DNA of 55,689 nt, taken from Streptomyces sp. MJM8645 (lineage in GTDB: Bacteria > Actinomycetota > Actinomycetes > Streptomycetales > Streptomycetaceae). Location of the stretch: NCBI RefSeq assembly GCF_001625365.1, contig NZ_LJJF01000005.1:1-55689 (forward strand). The letters are read 5' to 3'. Made by a program: the position numbers and the translations under genes. Positions within the stretch are counted from its first letter, which is position 1, and each line of letters opens with the position of its first letter. The notes beneath the pieces are model-generated. The model was not told where the DNA came from, searched no databases, and saw only the letters and a list, made by a program, of their open reading frames with translations. Below are positions 55,380-55,689 of the stretch, piece by piece.

Positions 55380-55615
55380 CGGTCCGTCTCCTGTCCCTGC
55401 CAGTGGGCGATGTCGTCGGCGGAGATCCGGTAGTCCTGGTGCTGGGCGAAGACCGCCCGGCGCTGCGCCTCGGCCCGGGCCGATTCGCGGCGCTCCTGGC
55501 CCCGGACGATCGGGCGGGCGGCCAGGGCCACCAGCCTCAGCACCGGGAGGATCGGGGTCAGCATCGCGGCGAAAAGCGTCTCGGCCAGTCGCCGGTTGGT
55601 CAGGGCCTTGCTCAT
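55376..55615 (-). CDS. Hypothetical protein, 79 aa
   Basis: One hydrophobic segment (ETLFAAMLTPILPVLRLVAL) followed by a long charged helix (RGQERRESARAEAQRRAVFA). May be membrane-associated. GGGAGG precedes ATG 55615, which overlaps the stop of the gene at the right edge. Confidence 0.65.
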   Translation of the reverse strand: MSKALTNRRLAETLFAAMLTPILPVLRLVALAARPIVRGQERRESARAEAQRRAVFAQHQDYRISADDIAHWQGQETDR

Positions 55616-55689
55616 CGGGTGCCTCCCGGGGTGCCGGTGGTGCGCGGGGTGCGGACGGCGGTGACGGTCGCGGTGTCGGCCTCGGCGGC
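55612..55689 (-). CDS. 3' end of a gene cut by the right edge
   Basis: The final 25 codons (AEADTATVTAVRTPRTTGTP, then GGTR) and a TGA, in a Thr/Pro-rich low-complexity tail. The stop overlaps the next start (ATGA), so the coupled series continues beyond the window. Confidence 0.5.
   Translation of the reverse strand, partial: AAEADTATVTAVRTPRTTGTPGGTR

Overview
The window is very GC-rich throughout, with G or C in almost every third codon position. Start codons are often GTG, leaders are short, and genes commonly overlap by 4 bp (GTGA or ATGA). Together with the families present (DUF2637 and RRQRL-type transfer proteins, an Lsr2-type domain, a DUF6919-like protein, an FtsK/TraB-like translocase), this points to Streptomyces or Kitasatospora. 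The content is that of a large conjugative plasmid, or an integrative element with plasmid functions, rather than ordinary chromosome. No rRNA, tRNA or CRISPR array was seen.

Layout. 1-2.7 kb: a GntR/UTRA regulator with three copies of its probable operator (CTGTACGTACAG type), a GNAT acetyltransferase translated from the adjoining codon, and a divergent pair of unknown genes. 2.7-6.2 kb: a replication module made of a MerR/excisionase-type HTH protein behind a perfect DnaA box, a winged-helix replication protein carrying four palindromic iteron-like repeats inside its own coding sequence, and a DnaB helicase. 6.2-12.3 kb: an IS21-type relic, several small genes, a fragment of the helicase gene found later, and a sigma-factor operon. 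12.5-20.3 kb: a UvrD-like helicase with an N-terminal zinc finger, divergent across a less GC-rich segment (possible oriT) from a 1607-residue MobF/TraA relaxase-helicase. 20.4-33 kb: accessory genes, including a RapZ C-terminal-domain protein, a Crp-family regulator, a tyrosine recombinase with a dif-like site at its start, a PP2C-type phosphatase, and two broken genes. 33-35.6 kb: a ParA/ParB-like partition operon and a 1.2 kb repeat-rich non-coding region. 35.6-55.7 kb: about 35 genes, all leftward, encoding transfer-associated proteins (FtsK/TraB-like translocase, DUF2637 membrane protein, RRQRL zinc protein), two HNH proteins, a GGDEF diguanylate cyclase, an Lsr2-type DNA-binding protein, a histone-H1-like membrane protein, an HExxH protein and a DUF4097-like repeat protein, ending at a strong terminator.

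What ties the window together is its regulatory DNA. Four promoters at 8.3, 21.1, 44.1 and 49.0 kb share one architecture: -35 T(A/G)GACA, a 17-bp spacer holding GCCAAC-N5-GTTGGC, and a -10 of CATTCT/CATATT/CATTAT. They would place the 8.4 kb gene, the RapZ-like gene, the HExxH gene and the DUF4097-like gene under one repressor. A second palindrome (TATCTAGNTAGATA) occurs four times between 22 and 32 kb. The leftward gene block is punctuated by two families of intergenic hairpins placed just after stop codons. A third, very abundant GTTGGNCCAAC-type palindrome occurs in at least 15 intergenic gaps, often as a terminator. These shared elements are the best candidates for something undescribed. 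All functional statements come from reading the sequence and from family knowledge; no database search was run.
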